Assembly: GCA_013361075.1 (NCBI GenBank)
Contig: JABWAJ010000003.1
Location: forward strand, 1-33,622
Length of the DNA: 33,622 nt
Reading direction: 5' to 3'
From: Saprospiraceae bacterium
GTDB taxonomy: Bacteria; Bacteroidota; Bacteroidia; Chitinophagales; Saprospiraceae
This document shows positions 1 to 10,217 of this stretch, in pieces; positions within the stretch are counted from its first letter, which is position 1, and each line of letters opens with the position of its first letter. Position numbers and translations under genes: made by a program. The notes under the pieces were generated by a model. It ran no database searches and was not told the origin of the DNA. It was given only the letters and a program-made list of their open reading frames with translations.

Positions 1-2
1 TG

Positions 3-119
3 GATTATGCCGTTCAGGCCATTACTGCCGGGGTGAACCACATGCGCGACTTAAGCCCAATTTGGGAAATGTACAAAGAAGGCATAGATGTTAACTCCAT
101 TGTTTGGGAGTCGCACTAA
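3..119 (+). CDS. iscS: Cysteine desulfurase IscS, C-terminal fragment (starts before window)
   Basis: Open frame from the left edge reads DYAVQAITAGVNHMRDLSPIWEMYKEGIDVNSIVWESH*, typical of the IscS C-terminus, directly upstream of iscU. Confidence 0.85.
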   Translation, partial: DYAVQAITAGVNHMRDLSPIWEMYKEGIDVNSIVWESH

Positions 120-173
120 AATAAATATCAGCAACAATTCTCTATCATTGCTCAATTGATAAAACTTAGCGTC

Positions 174-593
174 ATGGCTTATTCAGATAAAGTTCTCGAA
201 CACTTCAAACACCCGCGCAACGTGGGCACTTTAGACAAAAGCAGCAAAAACGTGGGTACAGGCCTCGTTGGTGCTCCGGAATGCGGCGACGTGATGCGCC
301 TTCAGATTGAGGTGGACCCGTCAACCCAAACGATTGTGGATGCCAAGTTCAAAACGTTTGGTTGCGGATCGGCCATTGCTTCGTCTTCTTTAGCCACCGA
401 ATGGATCAAAGGCAAAACCATTGATGAAGCGGTTCAGATCAGCAATATGGACATCGTGGAAGAATTAGCGCTGCCGCCTGTAAAAATTCACTGCTCGGTT
501 TTGGCGGAAGATGCCATCAAAGGTGCCATCAAAGACTACCGTGAAAAGAATGGCCTGGCCGTTAATGTCGAACAGGCAGCTGCGACCGTATAG
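174..593 (+). CDS. iscU: Fe-S cluster scaffold protein IscU
   Basis: MAYSDKVLEHFKHPRNVGTLD..., conserved Cys motifs (GAPECGDVM, FGCGSAIASSS, KIHCSVLAEDAI). ATG at 174 preferred over the TTG at 156. Confidence 0.95.
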   Translation: MAYSDKVLEHFKHPRNVGTLDKSSKNVGTGLVGAPECGDVMRLQIEVDPSTQTIVDAKFKTFGCGSAIASSSLATEWIKGKTIDEAVQISNMDIVEELALPPVKIHCSVLAEDAIKGAIKDYREKNGLAVNVEQAAATV

Positions 594-607
594 TCAATAA
601 GGTGCAA

Positions 608-701
608 AAGGCAAGGGGCAAATTGGCAAAAGGCAAAAACATCGTAATGTTTGAAGTTGCCTTTCGACAACTTACGGGTTTGCCAATTTATCCCTTGCTT
701 C
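608..701. repeat. Nested inverted repeat between iscU and iscA
   Basis: Outer arms aaggcaaggggcaaattggcaaa (608-630) and tttgccaatttatcccttgcttc (679-701); inner aaaggcaa-aaacat-cgta-atgttt-gaag-ttgccttt. Confidence 0.6.
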
Positions 702-750
702 TTGACATTGTCTATGATCTAATATCTTAAATCTAACATCTCCATCGGTC

Positions 751-1077
751 ATGTTATTCGTAGCAGACAGCGCCAAAGAAAAAATTCTGGAAATCAAAAA
801 GAACGGAGCCCTCAGCGATGATTACTTCGTGCGGGTTTCAGTCACCAGTGGCGGGTGCTCGGGACTTTCCTATAAAATGGATTTTGACAACGAGTCGAAG
901 CCTAACGATCAGGTATTTGAAGACAATGGAACCAAAGTAGTTACCGACCTGAAAAGTTTTCTCTACCTGTTCAATTCCACGCTTGAATTCTCCGGTGGCC
1001 TCAACGGCAAGGGATTTGTGTTTAACAATCCCAATGCAGCGCGTACTTGCGGGTGCGGAGAAAGCTTCGCCGTGTAG
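751..1077 (+). CDS. iscA: HesB/IscA family iron-sulfur assembly protein
   Basis: SGGCSGLSYKMDFD and C-terminal CGCGESF motif; follows iscU. Confidence 0.92.
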   Translation: MLFVADSAKEKILEIKKNGALSDDYFVRVSVTSGGCSGLSYKMDFDNESKPNDQVFEDNGTKVVTDLKSFLYLFNSTLEFSGGLNGKGFVFNNPNAARTCGCGESFAV

Positions 1078-1097
1078 TAGTAATTAATTAAGGTGCC

Positions 1098-2186
1098 TTA
1101 GTATTTCACCCCGGAAATGATGTACTCCAGCTGCTGCATGTAGTTGCGCTTGTCTTTACCCGGTGCGTGCAGAAAAGCATCAACAAACAGCAAATCTTTT
1201 TTGTCGGGGTTGTAAATCAGGTAGCTGACAAAAGCTCCCCCCATATAGTCGTTGACAATTTCCCAAATGCCACGCGCTTCCAGCACATAATTGTTATTCA
1301 GGGTTTTCGCAGATACGTACATCGGCAGGTCGGTGTCGTTGATGCGCATGTAGGTGTTGGCTTCGGAAGTGGTAATGTACTTTCGGCCAATGCTGTCGCG
1401 GATGGCCTTGATGCCTTCTTTGCTGAGCTGTTTTTTATCGGTATAGGGTACCCGTTTCAGGATCAGGTTACTGCTGATTGCATCGGTCTCCATCCGCATC
1501 CAGATCACCTCTCCGTCGCTCACAGCCTGGAAGTATTTTTCAGGAACGCGCATTTCAGCGTCCATTTTGGTTTTTACTTCCTCCATTAACTTCCGGTTTA
1601 CCTCATTCCCGAAAAATGCAGTGGCTTCAATTCGGGCCATGTTATCTTTATCGAGCCGTTTGGCAGCTGCCGCAAAATTATTTTTGATGCTTTCGATCAA
1701 GTCGTCATCTGAGTGTGCGTATTGGTAAATCAAAACCTGGTCTTTGGCCCATTTGTCCCGGCCTACCAAAGAGCGCAGTTTTTTGTCTGTTTTCGCCTGC
1801 TGCGCTTTTTCTTCCCCGATATCGCTGCGGATGAGCTGGCTCACGGGCGAATCTGCTTCATTCAGGTTGCCCACAATGAGGTAATGCTTCAACTGTTTGC
1901 GCAAAGGCTCTTTGTTCAGGTCTTCTACCGAAAAAAAACGGAGGTCGTAGATGGGCTCCGGCTGCGGCAAAATTGGATAAGCGGCAGAATAATAATAGCG
2001 GATGGTGTCCCCAACGGGGCCGTCCCAGATGCGTTTATCGGTAACGACTGCGATTTCATTAACTTTGCCATAAGCCGTGGGGACGATCCCGAGGCTTCTT
2101 TTGGCATCCGTCGTACAGGCTGTCGTCAGGGAAATAAGAAAAAAAGCGAGGGCTGACCCTAAAAAAAAACGAGCGATATGATTCAT
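1098..2186 (-). CDS. DUF4837-like lipoprotein
   Basis: Lipoprotein signal (FFLISLTTACTTDAKR); central sequence and length resemble the Bacteroidota DUF4837 family. Confidence 0.65.
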   Translation of the reverse strand: MNHIARFFLGSALAFFLISLTTACTTDAKRSLGIVPTAYGKVNEIAVVTDKRIWDGPVGDTIRYYYSAAYPILPQPEPIYDLRFFSVEDLNKEPLRKQLKHYLIVGNLNEADSPVSQLIRSDIGEEKAQQAKTDKKLRSLVGRDKWAKDQVLIYQYAHSDDDLIESIKNNFAAAAKRLDKDNMARIEATAFFGNEVNRKLMEEVKTKMDAEMRVPEKYFQAVSDGEVIWMRMETDAISSNLILKRVPYTDKKQLSKEGIKAIRDSIGRKYITTSEANTYMRINDTDLPMYVSAKTLNNNYVLEARGIWEIVNDYMGGAFVSYLIYNPDKKDLLFVDAFLHAPGKDKRNYMQQLEYIISGVKY

Positions 2187-2373
2187 TTACAAATATCTTT
2201 TCGGAAGTTGAAGGTACTGCATTTGTATCAGATCAGATGCGTTTTTAAGTAGTTTTGGCGCATGGGAATAGCAAGAAGAATCAGACAAATCCCAGGGATT
2301 CACCTAAGCAAGACGGCATTCAGGCCTTTGTATGGCCTCCGCCGGGTTTGACTGATTGGGCAAACAGCTCTTC

Positions 2374-3345
2374 TTAAAACAACCCTTTAATGATCGCTTC
2401 TTCCGTGATGCCTTCTGCTTCTGCTTTGTAATTGCGCACGATGCGGTGGCGCAGCACGTAGTTGGCAATTTCCTGAACGTCTTCGATATCCGGAGAATAT
2501 TTCCCGCGTACAGCGGCATGGCATTTTGCGCCAAGCACCAGGTACTGTGACGCACGCGGGCCTGCACCCCAGGAAATGTATTCATTTACTTTAGCCGTGG
2601 CTCTGGCCGTGCCGGGGCGCGTTTTACTCGTCAGGTTCACTGCGTATTCCAGCACATTGTCGGATACCGGAATTTTGCGTACCAACTGCTGGAAGTGAAG
2701 AATTTCCAGCGAAGTAACCACATGCCTGAGTTGGTAATCCTGAACCCCTGTTGTGCCTTTCACCACGCGGATTTCTTCTTCATAAGAAGGGTAGTCCAGT
2801 GGAATGTTGAACATAAAACGGTCGAGCTGGGCTTCCGGGAGCGGATAAGTCCCTTCCTGCTCGATGGGGTTTTGCGTAGCCAGTACAAAAAACGGAGCAG
2901 GCAATTGATGGCGCTCGCCGCTTACAGTTACTGAGCGTTCCTGCATGGCTTCCAGCAGGGCTGCCTGCGTTTTGGGCGGAGTCCGGTTGATTTCATCGGC
3001 CAGTACGATATTGGCAAAAATTGGACCGCGGTTGAACCGGAAATGGCGGTCTTCGCCCAAAATTTCCGAACCGGTGATGTCCGTTGGCATCAAGTCGGGT
3101 GTAAACTGAATGCGTTTGAAATCCAATTCCAATACATCTGAAATGGTACTGACGAGGAGCGTTTTAGCCAGCCCCGGCACGCCAACCAGCAGGCTGTGGC
3201 CATTGCTGAACAACGAAATGAGGACTGCTTTGACGACTTCGTCCTGACCAATAATGACTTTGCCGATTTCCTTGCGCAGTTCTTTAAACGAAGCCGCAAG
3301 GGCGTCTACTGCTTCCACATCTGATTTGTAACTGATCTGGGACAT
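2374..3345 (-). CDS. MoxR-family AAA+ ATPase
   Basis: GQDEVVKAVLISLFSNGHSLLVGVPGLAKT, DEINRTPPKTQAALLEAMQE, FVLATQNPIEQEGTYPLPEAQLDRFMF. Start at MSQISYKSD (3345), not the longer ORF start. Confidence 0.93.
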   Translation of the reverse strand: MSQISYKSDVEAVDALAASFKELRKEIGKVIIGQDEVVKAVLISLFSNGHSLLVGVPGLAKTLLVSTISDVLELDFKRIQFTPDLMPTDITGSEILGEDRHFRFNRGPIFANIVLADEINRTPPKTQAALLEAMQERSVTVSGERHQLPAPFFVLATQNPIEQEGTYPLPEAQLDRFMFNIPLDYPSYEEEIRVVKGTTGVQDYQLRHVVTSLEILHFQQLVRKIPVSDNVLEYAVNLTSKTRPGTARATAKVNEYISWGAGPRASQYLVLGAKCHAAVRGKYSPDIEDVQEIANYVLRHRIVRNYKAEAEGITEEAIIKGLF

Positions 3346-3742
3346 GTCCTTTTTTTGTTTTATACAGCGGTTCCGGCACGAGAGGCTTGCCGACAGCCAG
3401 GTTGATGATTTATTTTTATAAATGATTGATTCTGTCAACATCATGAAAGCGCTCGCAGGGCGGGCGTCAATCGGGCGGCTAAATTCTGAAAAATTCAGCA
3501 ATCGCAAAGGATTAAACGCGACAAATAGCCACAAGGTTATAAAAGACAGCAAGTTTTATGCCGGAAAGTCCCGGGAGGCAATCATTATCCCCCCTGTCGG
3601 GGGACAAACAGACCGGTTTTAAAGTTGTTATCGAAACAATAATTTCAAAGGGCACAGGTTTTAAGTAGGCAACAAAAAAACTGTTGGCTTGTATCGTTTA
3701 CTTTTATGGGCAAATTTATTCGCCTGTATAACATCTATCCGC

Positions 3743-6118
3743 ATGCGAAAAATCTTACTCCTGACCCTGCTGACGGCCGCTTCCGGAGCCGTCATTTTTG
3801 CTCAGAATATTTTGCCTATAGGCCAGTGGCGGTCTCATCTGCCTTACCGCGTCGGACAATTCGTCACCCAAAGTGCGGATAAAATCTACTACGCCACCGA
3901 CCTGTCCATTGTCACTTTAGACAAAGAAGACCAGGCATCCGATTTTCTTGCAAAGGTAAATGGCCTGAGCAATACCGGCATCAGCATGATCCGCTACAAC
4001 CGCTTTAGTGATGTGTTGGTCGTCGTGTATAAAGACGCCATTATAGACTTGATAAAGCCGGAAGGTACTTCGGTAATGCGGCAAATCCGAAACTTCGCCA
4101 ACTTCAGCGGTGAAAAAAGGATCAACGATATTTTTATTGAAAACGACTCCATTATCTACCTTGCGGCTACTTACGGCGTGTCTAAGATCAACATCAAGGC
4201 CGAAGAATTTGTCTTTACTACTTTCACAGATGTAGAAGTTCGCAATGTGCAGCTCTACAACGGGGAAGTGTATGCTGCAACCGAAGACGGCATCTACCGG
4301 GTATCACCGGCCACCAGCAATATTGACGATTTCAACAACTGGAAACTGCTCGGCCCGGATCATGGCTTTCCTGCCGATTACAGTTCCAAAGCTATGGTAA
4401 GCTTTGACGGGCAGCTGATTGTAGATGTGAACGATACACTTTTTGTAGTCAACGACGGCGCATTGGCCTACTGGCATACTGAAGCGGCAGAAAACTATGG
4501 CATCTACTTTCTCACCGCAGAGGGCGCACACCTGCTGGCCGGGTATCGGTGTTCTCAACCAGGGTGTGTTTTTGGTAAAGTGCTGGTTTTTAATCCAGAT
4601 GGTACATTCTTTCCCGCTCCTCCCGGTTGTGTGAATATTCCGACCACAGCAGTGGAAGACGAGCAGGGCAGGATCTGGTTTGGCGAATTATTCCGCGATT
4701 TTCGGGTTTCCTACAATCCGTCGGGGGATGTTTTTTGCAGCCTTTTTTCTTTCGAATCCCCCTATTCCGAAAATGCATGGGCCATGACGGTTGAAAACAA
4801 CCAGTTTTGGCTGGCATCCGGGGCTTTGAACCAGCAATTGGGTTATCGCTTTCTGGAAGATGGATTTTCTTCTTTCATTGATGGGGAATGGACCATCTAC
4901 AACCGCCAGACCAGGCAGGAAATGCGCGGCATGGATGGCAGCTCCGATCCGGGATTTACATCCGACGACCTGCGCGACATTCTGGCCATTGCGGTCAGCC
5001 CGGTTTCCGGTAAAGTATACGCCGGATCCTATCTGGAAGGTTTAATCGAATTCGATCCTGCACTGGATAAAATGATGGTTTTCAACCAAAGCAATTCCAT
5101 CCTTCAGGGCGCGCTTCAGGACGAATCCCGTACGCGCATCAGCGGATTGGCTTTCGACGACGAAGACAATCTTTGGATCAGCAACCACCGGGCAGTCAAT
5201 GACAAACCCATTGTCAGGCTTGCCAAAGACGGCACCTGGAAAAGTTTCGGTGCCAATTGCGGCCAGATCGAATTGTTTCAGGTAGACGTGGATCAGAGTA
5301 ATTTCAAATGGTTTGTGACCGGCGCCAGCCAGGGAGTCATGGTTTTTGATGAAGGAGAAGAAGACCTTGATACGGATGACCGGTGCCGGAATTTTACAAC
5401 TTCCAACAGCAACCTGCCTACCAATGCCATCAATTGCCTGGTCGTTGACCTGGATGGCGACGTATGGGTAGGCACCTCTGAAGGAATTGTGATTTTTGAA
5501 TGCGGTTCCAATGCTTTCGACGGCAGTTGCCGGGGCACCCGCCCGATTGTGGAGGTGGACGGTTTTGGGGCTTACCTTCTTGAGACCGAAAACGTCAAAA
5601 CAATCGCTATAGATGGCGCCAACCGGAAATGGATCGGAACCGAAAATGGCCTTTATCTGATTTCGGCAGATGGCTCAGAACAAATTGCCCGCTTCACCGT
5701 GGATAATTCGCCGCTATTCGACAACATCATCCAGAGCATTGCTGTGAATCAAAAAACCGGCGAAGTTTTCATTTCTACACAAAAAGGAGTACTGTCTTAC
5801 CAGAGCGACGCCATCGAAGGCAACCGGGTTCACAGCGCCAAGATTGAGGTTTACCCCAACCCGGTATACTCTGATTACGACGGCCCGATCGCCGTTAGAG
5901 GCCTTGCCAGGGATGCTGTTGTAAAAATTACAGACATCCATGGCCGACTGGTGTACGAGACCAAGGCTTTAGGCGGGCAGGCCGTTTGGGATGGTCGCGA
6001 CTACAACGGGCGTCGTGCTGCCACCGGCGTTTACCTCATTTTTAGCTCCAGCAACCCCCGGTTTTCCGGTTTTGGCAACCCCGACGCTGCTGTAGCCAAA
6101 ATTGTGCTGGTCCACTGA
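3743..6118 (+). CDS. porZ: PorZ-like type IX secretion protein (two-component-regulator propeller repeats, C-terminal T9SS-type domain)
   Basis: N-terminal PIGQWRSHLPYRVGQFVTQSADKIYYATDLSIVTLD resembles PorZ; repeated propeller motifs; C-terminal VYPNPVYSDYDGPIAVRGL...GVYLI sorting-type domain. Start at MRKILLL (3743). Confidence 0.8.
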   Translation: MRKILLLTLLTAASGAVIFAQNILPIGQWRSHLPYRVGQFVTQSADKIYYATDLSIVTLDKEDQASDFLAKVNGLSNTGISMIRYNRFSDVLVVVYKDAIIDLIKPEGTSVMRQIRNFANFSGEKRINDIFIENDSIIYLAATYGVSKINIKAEEFVFTTFTDVEVRNVQLYNGEVYAATEDGIYRVSPATSNIDDFNNWKLLGPDHGFPADYSSKAMVSFDGQLIVDVNDTLFVVNDGALAYWHTEAAENYGIYFLTAEGAHLLAGYRCSQPGCVFGKVLVFNPDGTFFPAPPGCVNIPTTAVEDEQGRIWFGELFRDFRVSYNPSGDVFCSLFSFESPYSENAWAMTVENNQFWLASGALNQQLGYRFLEDGFSSFIDGEWTIYNRQTRQEMRGMDGSSDPGFTSDDLRDILAIAVSPVSGKVYAGSYLEGLIEFDPALDKMMVFNQSNSILQGALQDESRTRISGLAFDDEDNLWISNHRAVNDKPIVRLAKDGTWKSFGANCGQIELFQVDVDQSNFKWFVTGASQGVMVFDEGEEDLDTDDRCRNFTTSNSNLPTNAINCLVVDLDGDVWVGTSEGIVIFECGSNAFDGSCRGTRPIVEVDGFGAYLLETENVKTIAIDGANRKWIGTENGLYLISADGSEQIARFTVDNSPLFDNIIQSIAVNQKTGEVFISTQKGVLSYQSDAIEGNRVHSAKIEVYPNPVYSDYDGPIAVRGLARDAVVKITDIHGRLVYETKALGGQAVWDGRDYNGRRAATGVYLIFSSSNPRFSGFGNPDAAVAKIVLVH

Positions 6119-6132
6119 TTCAATTGCCTGCG

Positions 6133-7146
6133 ATGTCCGATTTGCCCCTTATCAGCATACTCATGCCGGTTCGAAATGCAGCACCTTACCTGGAAGCCTG
6201 CATCGAATCAATACTTGGGCAAACCTACTCCCATTGGGAATTGCTCCCCGTTGACGATGGTTCGGAAGACGACAGTCTGGCCCTGCTGGAACGGTTTGCA
6301 GCGCTTGACCAACGCATTCGGGTCAACCGGCACCCCGGGCACAGGGGCATTCCTGCGGCTTTACGGCTTGCTTTTTCACAAAGCCGTGGCTCGCTCCTCA
6401 CGCGCATGGATGCGGACGACTGTATGGTACCGCAAAAACTGGCGCAACTTTGCAACTTGCTGCAACATAACGGCCCCGGCCACGTAGCGACTGCCCCTGT
6501 AGCCTATTTTTCTGATACAGTTTTGGGGCCCGGTTATCTCCGCTATCAGAACTGGTTGAACGACCTGATGCAAACGGGGCGTCATTATGAGGATATTTAC
6601 AAAGAATGTGTGCTTCCGTCGCCTTGCTGGATGGCGTTTCGGGAGGATTTGCTGCGCTGCGGTGCTTTTGTTGCAGCAACGTATCCCGAAGATTATGACC
6701 TCTGTTTTCGATTTTACAAAGCCGGTTACCGCATTGTGGCAGCGAACGAACCGCTGCACTTCTGGCGGGATCATGCCAGCCGGGCTTCGCGCAACGAACC
6801 ACAGTACGCCAACCAAAGTTATTTTGATCTGAAATTGCCCTATTTTCTGGAACTCGACCACGCTCCCGATCGCCCGCTGGTACTCTGGGGGGCCGGGAAA
6901 AAAGGGAAACAAATTGCAAAACGGCTCGCTGAAAAAGGAATTTCCTTTCACTGGGTTTGTGATAACCCCGCAAAATGGGGCATCCGGCTTTTTGAAACCG
7001 AATTAAAAGACTTTCGGTGTGTTTCGGAAATGGTTCGCCCTCAATTGATCATTGCAGTAGCCGCACCGGACGGGCAGGCAGAAATTTTGAGATTTCTCCA
7101 ACAGCATACCTACCGCCCGGGGGAGGATTATTTCTTTTTTTGTTGA
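6133..7146 (+). CDS. Family 2 glycosyltransferase
   Basis: ISILMPVRNAAPYLEACIESILGQTYSHWELLPVDDGSEDDS and DADD motif. Confidence 0.9.
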   Translation: MSDLPLISILMPVRNAAPYLEACIESILGQTYSHWELLPVDDGSEDDSLALLERFAALDQRIRVNRHPGHRGIPAALRLAFSQSRGSLLTRMDADDCMVPQKLAQLCNLLQHNGPGHVATAPVAYFSDTVLGPGYLRYQNWLNDLMQTGRHYEDIYKECVLPSPCWMAFREDLLRCGAFVAATYPEDYDLCFRFYKAGYRIVAANEPLHFWRDHASRASRNEPQYANQSYFDLKLPYFLELDHAPDRPLVLWGAGKKGKQIAKRLAEKGISFHWVCDNPAKWGIRLFETELKDFRCVSEMVRPQLIIAVAAPDGQAEILRFLQQHTYRPGEDYFFFC

Positions 7147-7200
7147 CTTGTTTCTCTCCGCGTAATGACCGTTTGGGAGGCTTTGTCCATCGCGCAGGCT

Positions 7201-8037
7201 TTAGTTTTTTCTTTTGCGCTTCCCGTAATCCGGGCAACGCAAATCACCGAAATAATAGACCAATGCGATATTGGCAATGGCATAAGCGTCATTATTGCTG
7301 CTGTTGCCCCGCTGGCGGCCTTCTTCGCCAATAGGGCCATCGTTGGCACCCGGAATGGAGATTGAGCGATCTGAAAGGGCTACGGCAATTTCGCCGCGTG
7401 TTTTCAGCAGGTCGCTTTTGTCCGGATAAACGGTACTGACATCGTCCAGATAATCCGTAAACAACTGACGAACCCCCAACTCGAAATTAAGGCTCCACTC
7501 GTAACTCAGGTCGAGCTTCATGCCCATCCCAAAAGCCAGGCCGCCATGAATGTTGTAGTATTCTTCGCCTTTAAACTGCCCTTCTGTACCGAGGGGGCGC
7601 AGTTCGTAGATCTCGTCGCCGAGTCGGGCTTTGGGATTGAAATGAAACCCGGTGAGGCCCAGAAAAATATAAGGCGTAAAATAATTTTCCCGGCTGCCGT
7701 GGATGTATGGCAAAAAATTGAATTCAAACTGTGTCGTAAAGTCCACGATAGACGACTCAAAACTGAGATTTCTGGCACGTTCGAACACATTTTTAGATCG
7801 GGCGTCGTCGGCTTCAACCTTACCTACTCCCACTGAAAATTTCATACACAGGCGCTCGTTAAAATTGTAGCGTGCAAGTATTCCGGCTGAAGCACCAGGC
7901 GTGCCTAAGTTATAGCTGGTATTCAAATCTCCAAAATACCAGGACGCGCCGGCCCACGGACCGCCTTCCCAGCCCTTCTGGGCCCAAATCTGAAGAAACA
8001 TTACTGTTGCAAGGATAACTAAACCTGTCTTTTTCAC
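7201..8037 (-). CDS. DUF6089-like outer-membrane beta-barrel protein
   Basis: Signal peptide followed by beta-barrel-like pattern (GPWAGASWYFGDLNTSYNL..., YFTPYIFLGLTGFHFNPKA). Confidence 0.65.
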   Translation of the reverse strand: MKKTGLVILATVMFLQIWAQKGWEGGPWAGASWYFGDLNTSYNLGTPGASAGILARYNFNERLCMKFSVGVGKVEADDARSKNVFERARNLSFESSIVDFTTQFEFNFLPYIHGSRENYFTPYIFLGLTGFHFNPKARLGDEIYELRPLGTEGQFKGEEYYNIHGGLAFGMGMKLDLSYEWSLNFELGVRQLFTDYLDDVSTVYPDKSDLLKTRGEIAVALSDRSISIPGANDGPIGEEGRQRGNSSNNDAYAIANIALVYYFGDLRCPDYGKRKRKN

Positions 8038-8158
8038 CGTTAAAGTTTGAGTGATGGATGTGCCCGCTTACCATTTCGGACGGGCAAAGTTATTAATAAA
8101 CGGCAAAAGGGAAATGCGTGGTATGGCATTAACCCAAAGGAAGCCGGATTGCGCCCGC

Positions 8159-8911
8159 CTATTTTTCGGGCTCCCGGATTCCAATGACTGCCATCATGCG
8201 GCCGGTTAGTCCATGTTCGCGGCGGTGCGAAAAATAATCTTCAGGATTCAAAACGGTAGAGTAGGGCGACACTTCAATTTGAGACTCCGGGATGCCCCAT
8301 TGGAGCAAAAGGGCTTTGTTGGCAGCTTTCAGGTCAAGGGTAAATTTTTCGCTGCCTTCGAGCTGTGTTTTAAAAGCTGCATCAAAATGCCGGGCTACCT
8401 CCACTCCCACTTCGTACGAACATTCGTCAATGCAGGTTCCGACCCAGGCGTAGCAATCGGCTGCCTGTGTTCCAAATTTTGTGTGCATGGCCTCAAGCGT
8501 TTTGCGCACAATGCCCAGTGCTGTGCCTTTCCAGCCGGCATGAACCGCAGCAACGGCCTGTTGGCCTGTATCGTAAATCAATACCGGTGTACAATCGGCG
8601 ATCCCAACCGTAACAAACAAGCCCTTTTTTTGGGTGATGAAGGCGTCGTATCCCTCCTGCAATCCCGGAGCTGTTGCCACAAAAACCTGGTCTCCGTGAA
8701 CCTGATGCCCTCCGCTTATCGTATCTTCACTTATGCCTAAAGCTGCAAAAAACCGGCGGCGGTTTTCGCGAACATGCTGTGGAGCATCGTTGGTGTGGAG
8801 CCCGAGGTTGAGTGATTCGTACGGAGCAGGACTAACACCGCCGTGCCGGGTGCTCTCTGCGGCGAGCACTTCGGGAAAGGCGCTAAGGAGTTTGGAAAGC
8901 CGGTAAATCAT
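8159..8911 (-). CDS. pgeF: PgeF / laccase-domain purine nucleosidase (YfiH family)
   Basis: STRHGGVSPAPYESLNLGLHTND, ADCTPVLIYD, AAVHAGWKGTALGIV, SHRREHGLTGRMMAVIGI. Confidence 0.9.
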   Translation of the reverse strand: MIYRLSKLLSAFPEVLAAESTRHGGVSPAPYESLNLGLHTNDAPQHVRENRRRFFAALGISEDTISGGHQVHGDQVFVATAPGLQEGYDAFITQKKGLFVTVGIADCTPVLIYDTGQQAVAAVHAGWKGTALGIVRKTLEAMHTKFGTQAADCYAWVGTCIDECSYEVGVEVARHFDAAFKTQLEGSEKFTLDLKAANKALLLQWGIPESQIEVSPYSTVLNPEDYFSHRREHGLTGRMMAVIGIREPEK

Positions 8912-9108
8912 GTGCTTTTGGCAAGCAAGTTACGTCGCAGAAAGTACCAAGCGGTCATTTTTTAGTAAGAAAGATGTGCTGCCGGGGTGTTCATCTTTCC
9001 AAATACTTGTTTGTTAATGCTAAATTTCGTAATATCGTGACGCCAATTTGCGTTGGCCTGTGAACAATTCTTCTGTATTGACTGTACTCATTTCAGAATA
9101 TAGCGGGT

Positions 9109-9927
9109 ATGAAGTTACAAATCAACATTGCATTGCTGTTCTCACTGTTTGCTCTGCCAGTTTTGGCGCAACAGCAACTCCCTTCCGGAAAGAACTATTA
9201 CGAAGAAGGTCCGGCAGGAATTGTTTATCAAAAAGAGATCACTTTTGACATCAAGCTGCATACCAACGGCCTGATTGCGCTGGGATTTAATTCCGGAAAG
9301 CTGAAAAATTACTACCAAACCCGCTTTTTTAATGTTGAAATCGGCGAACTGAAGCACCACAAAGAGTACCGCCAAAGCTTTGACTTCCGGGCACCGGCAG
9401 CCAACAGCATTGCCCGTTCTTTTATTTTTGGCAAACAAAACAACTTCTATGTGCTGCGGGGTGCTTTTGGCGAAAAGCGCTACCTTTCTGACAAAGCCAA
9501 GCGCAAGGGAGTTGCCCTGGGCATTGTGTACTCAGGCGGCCCTTCTTTAGGCATTCTGAAGCCTTATTACCTCGAACTGATCCGGTCCGATCCGGACGGA
9601 GGCAACAGTTTCTACATCCGCAGCGAAAGGTATTCTCCGGATAACGAAGATCTTTTCCTGGACATCAGCCGGATTTACGGATCTTCCGGCTTCACCAAAG
9701 GCATGGGGCAATTGTCGGTAGTTCCCGGTCTGAACTTTAAAGCAGCCCTGCATTTTGACTGGGGCGCATTTGACGAGTTTGTCAAAGCGTTGGAAGCAGG
9801 CATCATGGCCGATATTTATTTCAAAAAAATTCCCATTATGGTGGAATCGCCAACGGTTCCCAATACAGAAAACCGGGCGTTTTTCATCAACCTTTACCTA
9901 ACTTTGCAGCTTGGCAAACGCACGTAA
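9109..9927 (+). CDS. Hypothetical secreted/outer-membrane protein
   Basis: Signal peptide (MKLQINIALLFSLFALPVLAQ), intact 272-aa ORF, barrel-like alternation; no family recognised. Confidence 0.7.
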   Translation: MKLQINIALLFSLFALPVLAQQQLPSGKNYYEEGPAGIVYQKEITFDIKLHTNGLIALGFNSGKLKNYYQTRFFNVEIGELKHHKEYRQSFDFRAPAANSIARSFIFGKQNNFYVLRGAFGEKRYLSDKAKRKGVALGIVYSGGPSLGILKPYYLELIRSDPDGGNSFYIRSERYSPDNEDLFLDISRIYGSSGFTKGMGQLSVVPGLNFKAALHFDWGAFDEFVKALEAGIMADIYFKKIPIMVESPTVPNTENRAFFINLYLTLQLGKRT

Positions 9928-10109
9928 GAGCTTGCTCGGGAATTCCTCAATTGGCTGCGTATGACAAATTTTATTTTATACTTCGTTGGATTTTTTGACT
10001 ACGTCGAACTTACGTTTCAAGATAGCTGCCGGCTATCTCTGCAAAATCCGCCTTGTCTAAAACAAAATTTCCTCACCCTCGCTCAATCAGGAAATCCCGA
10101 ACAAGCTCT
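9927..10109. repeat. Imperfect palindromic (MITE-like) intergenic element
   Basis: agagcttgctcgggaattcct (9927-9947) versus aggaaatcccgaacaagctct (10089-10109): inverted arms, 19/21 complementary. Complementarity continues inward (caaattttattttatac...ggatttt / aaaatcc...gtctaaaacaaaatttc), ending in the agatagctgccggctatct core. Confidence 0.6.
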
Positions 10110-10217
10110 AAGCATTTGCTCATTTGTTCGCTGCAGGCAACCTATTGGCATCGCCAGTTGTTTGTTGTCTGTCTTTAGTAACAGACATCTTCTGCTAAAG
10201 GAGGAAAAAGGGCCATC

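Noticed and set aside
3589-3603. cccccctgtcggggg hairpin in the moxR/porZ divergent gap
   Set aside because: Short GC palindrome without a T-tract or other support; too weak for a feature call.
6376-6973. Two overlapping 191-aa minus-strand ORFs
   Set aside because: Antisense to the clear GT2 glycosyltransferase; both cannot be real and neither looks conserved.
8213-8740. 175-aa plus-strand ORF
   Set aside because: Antisense to pgeF; shadow ORF.
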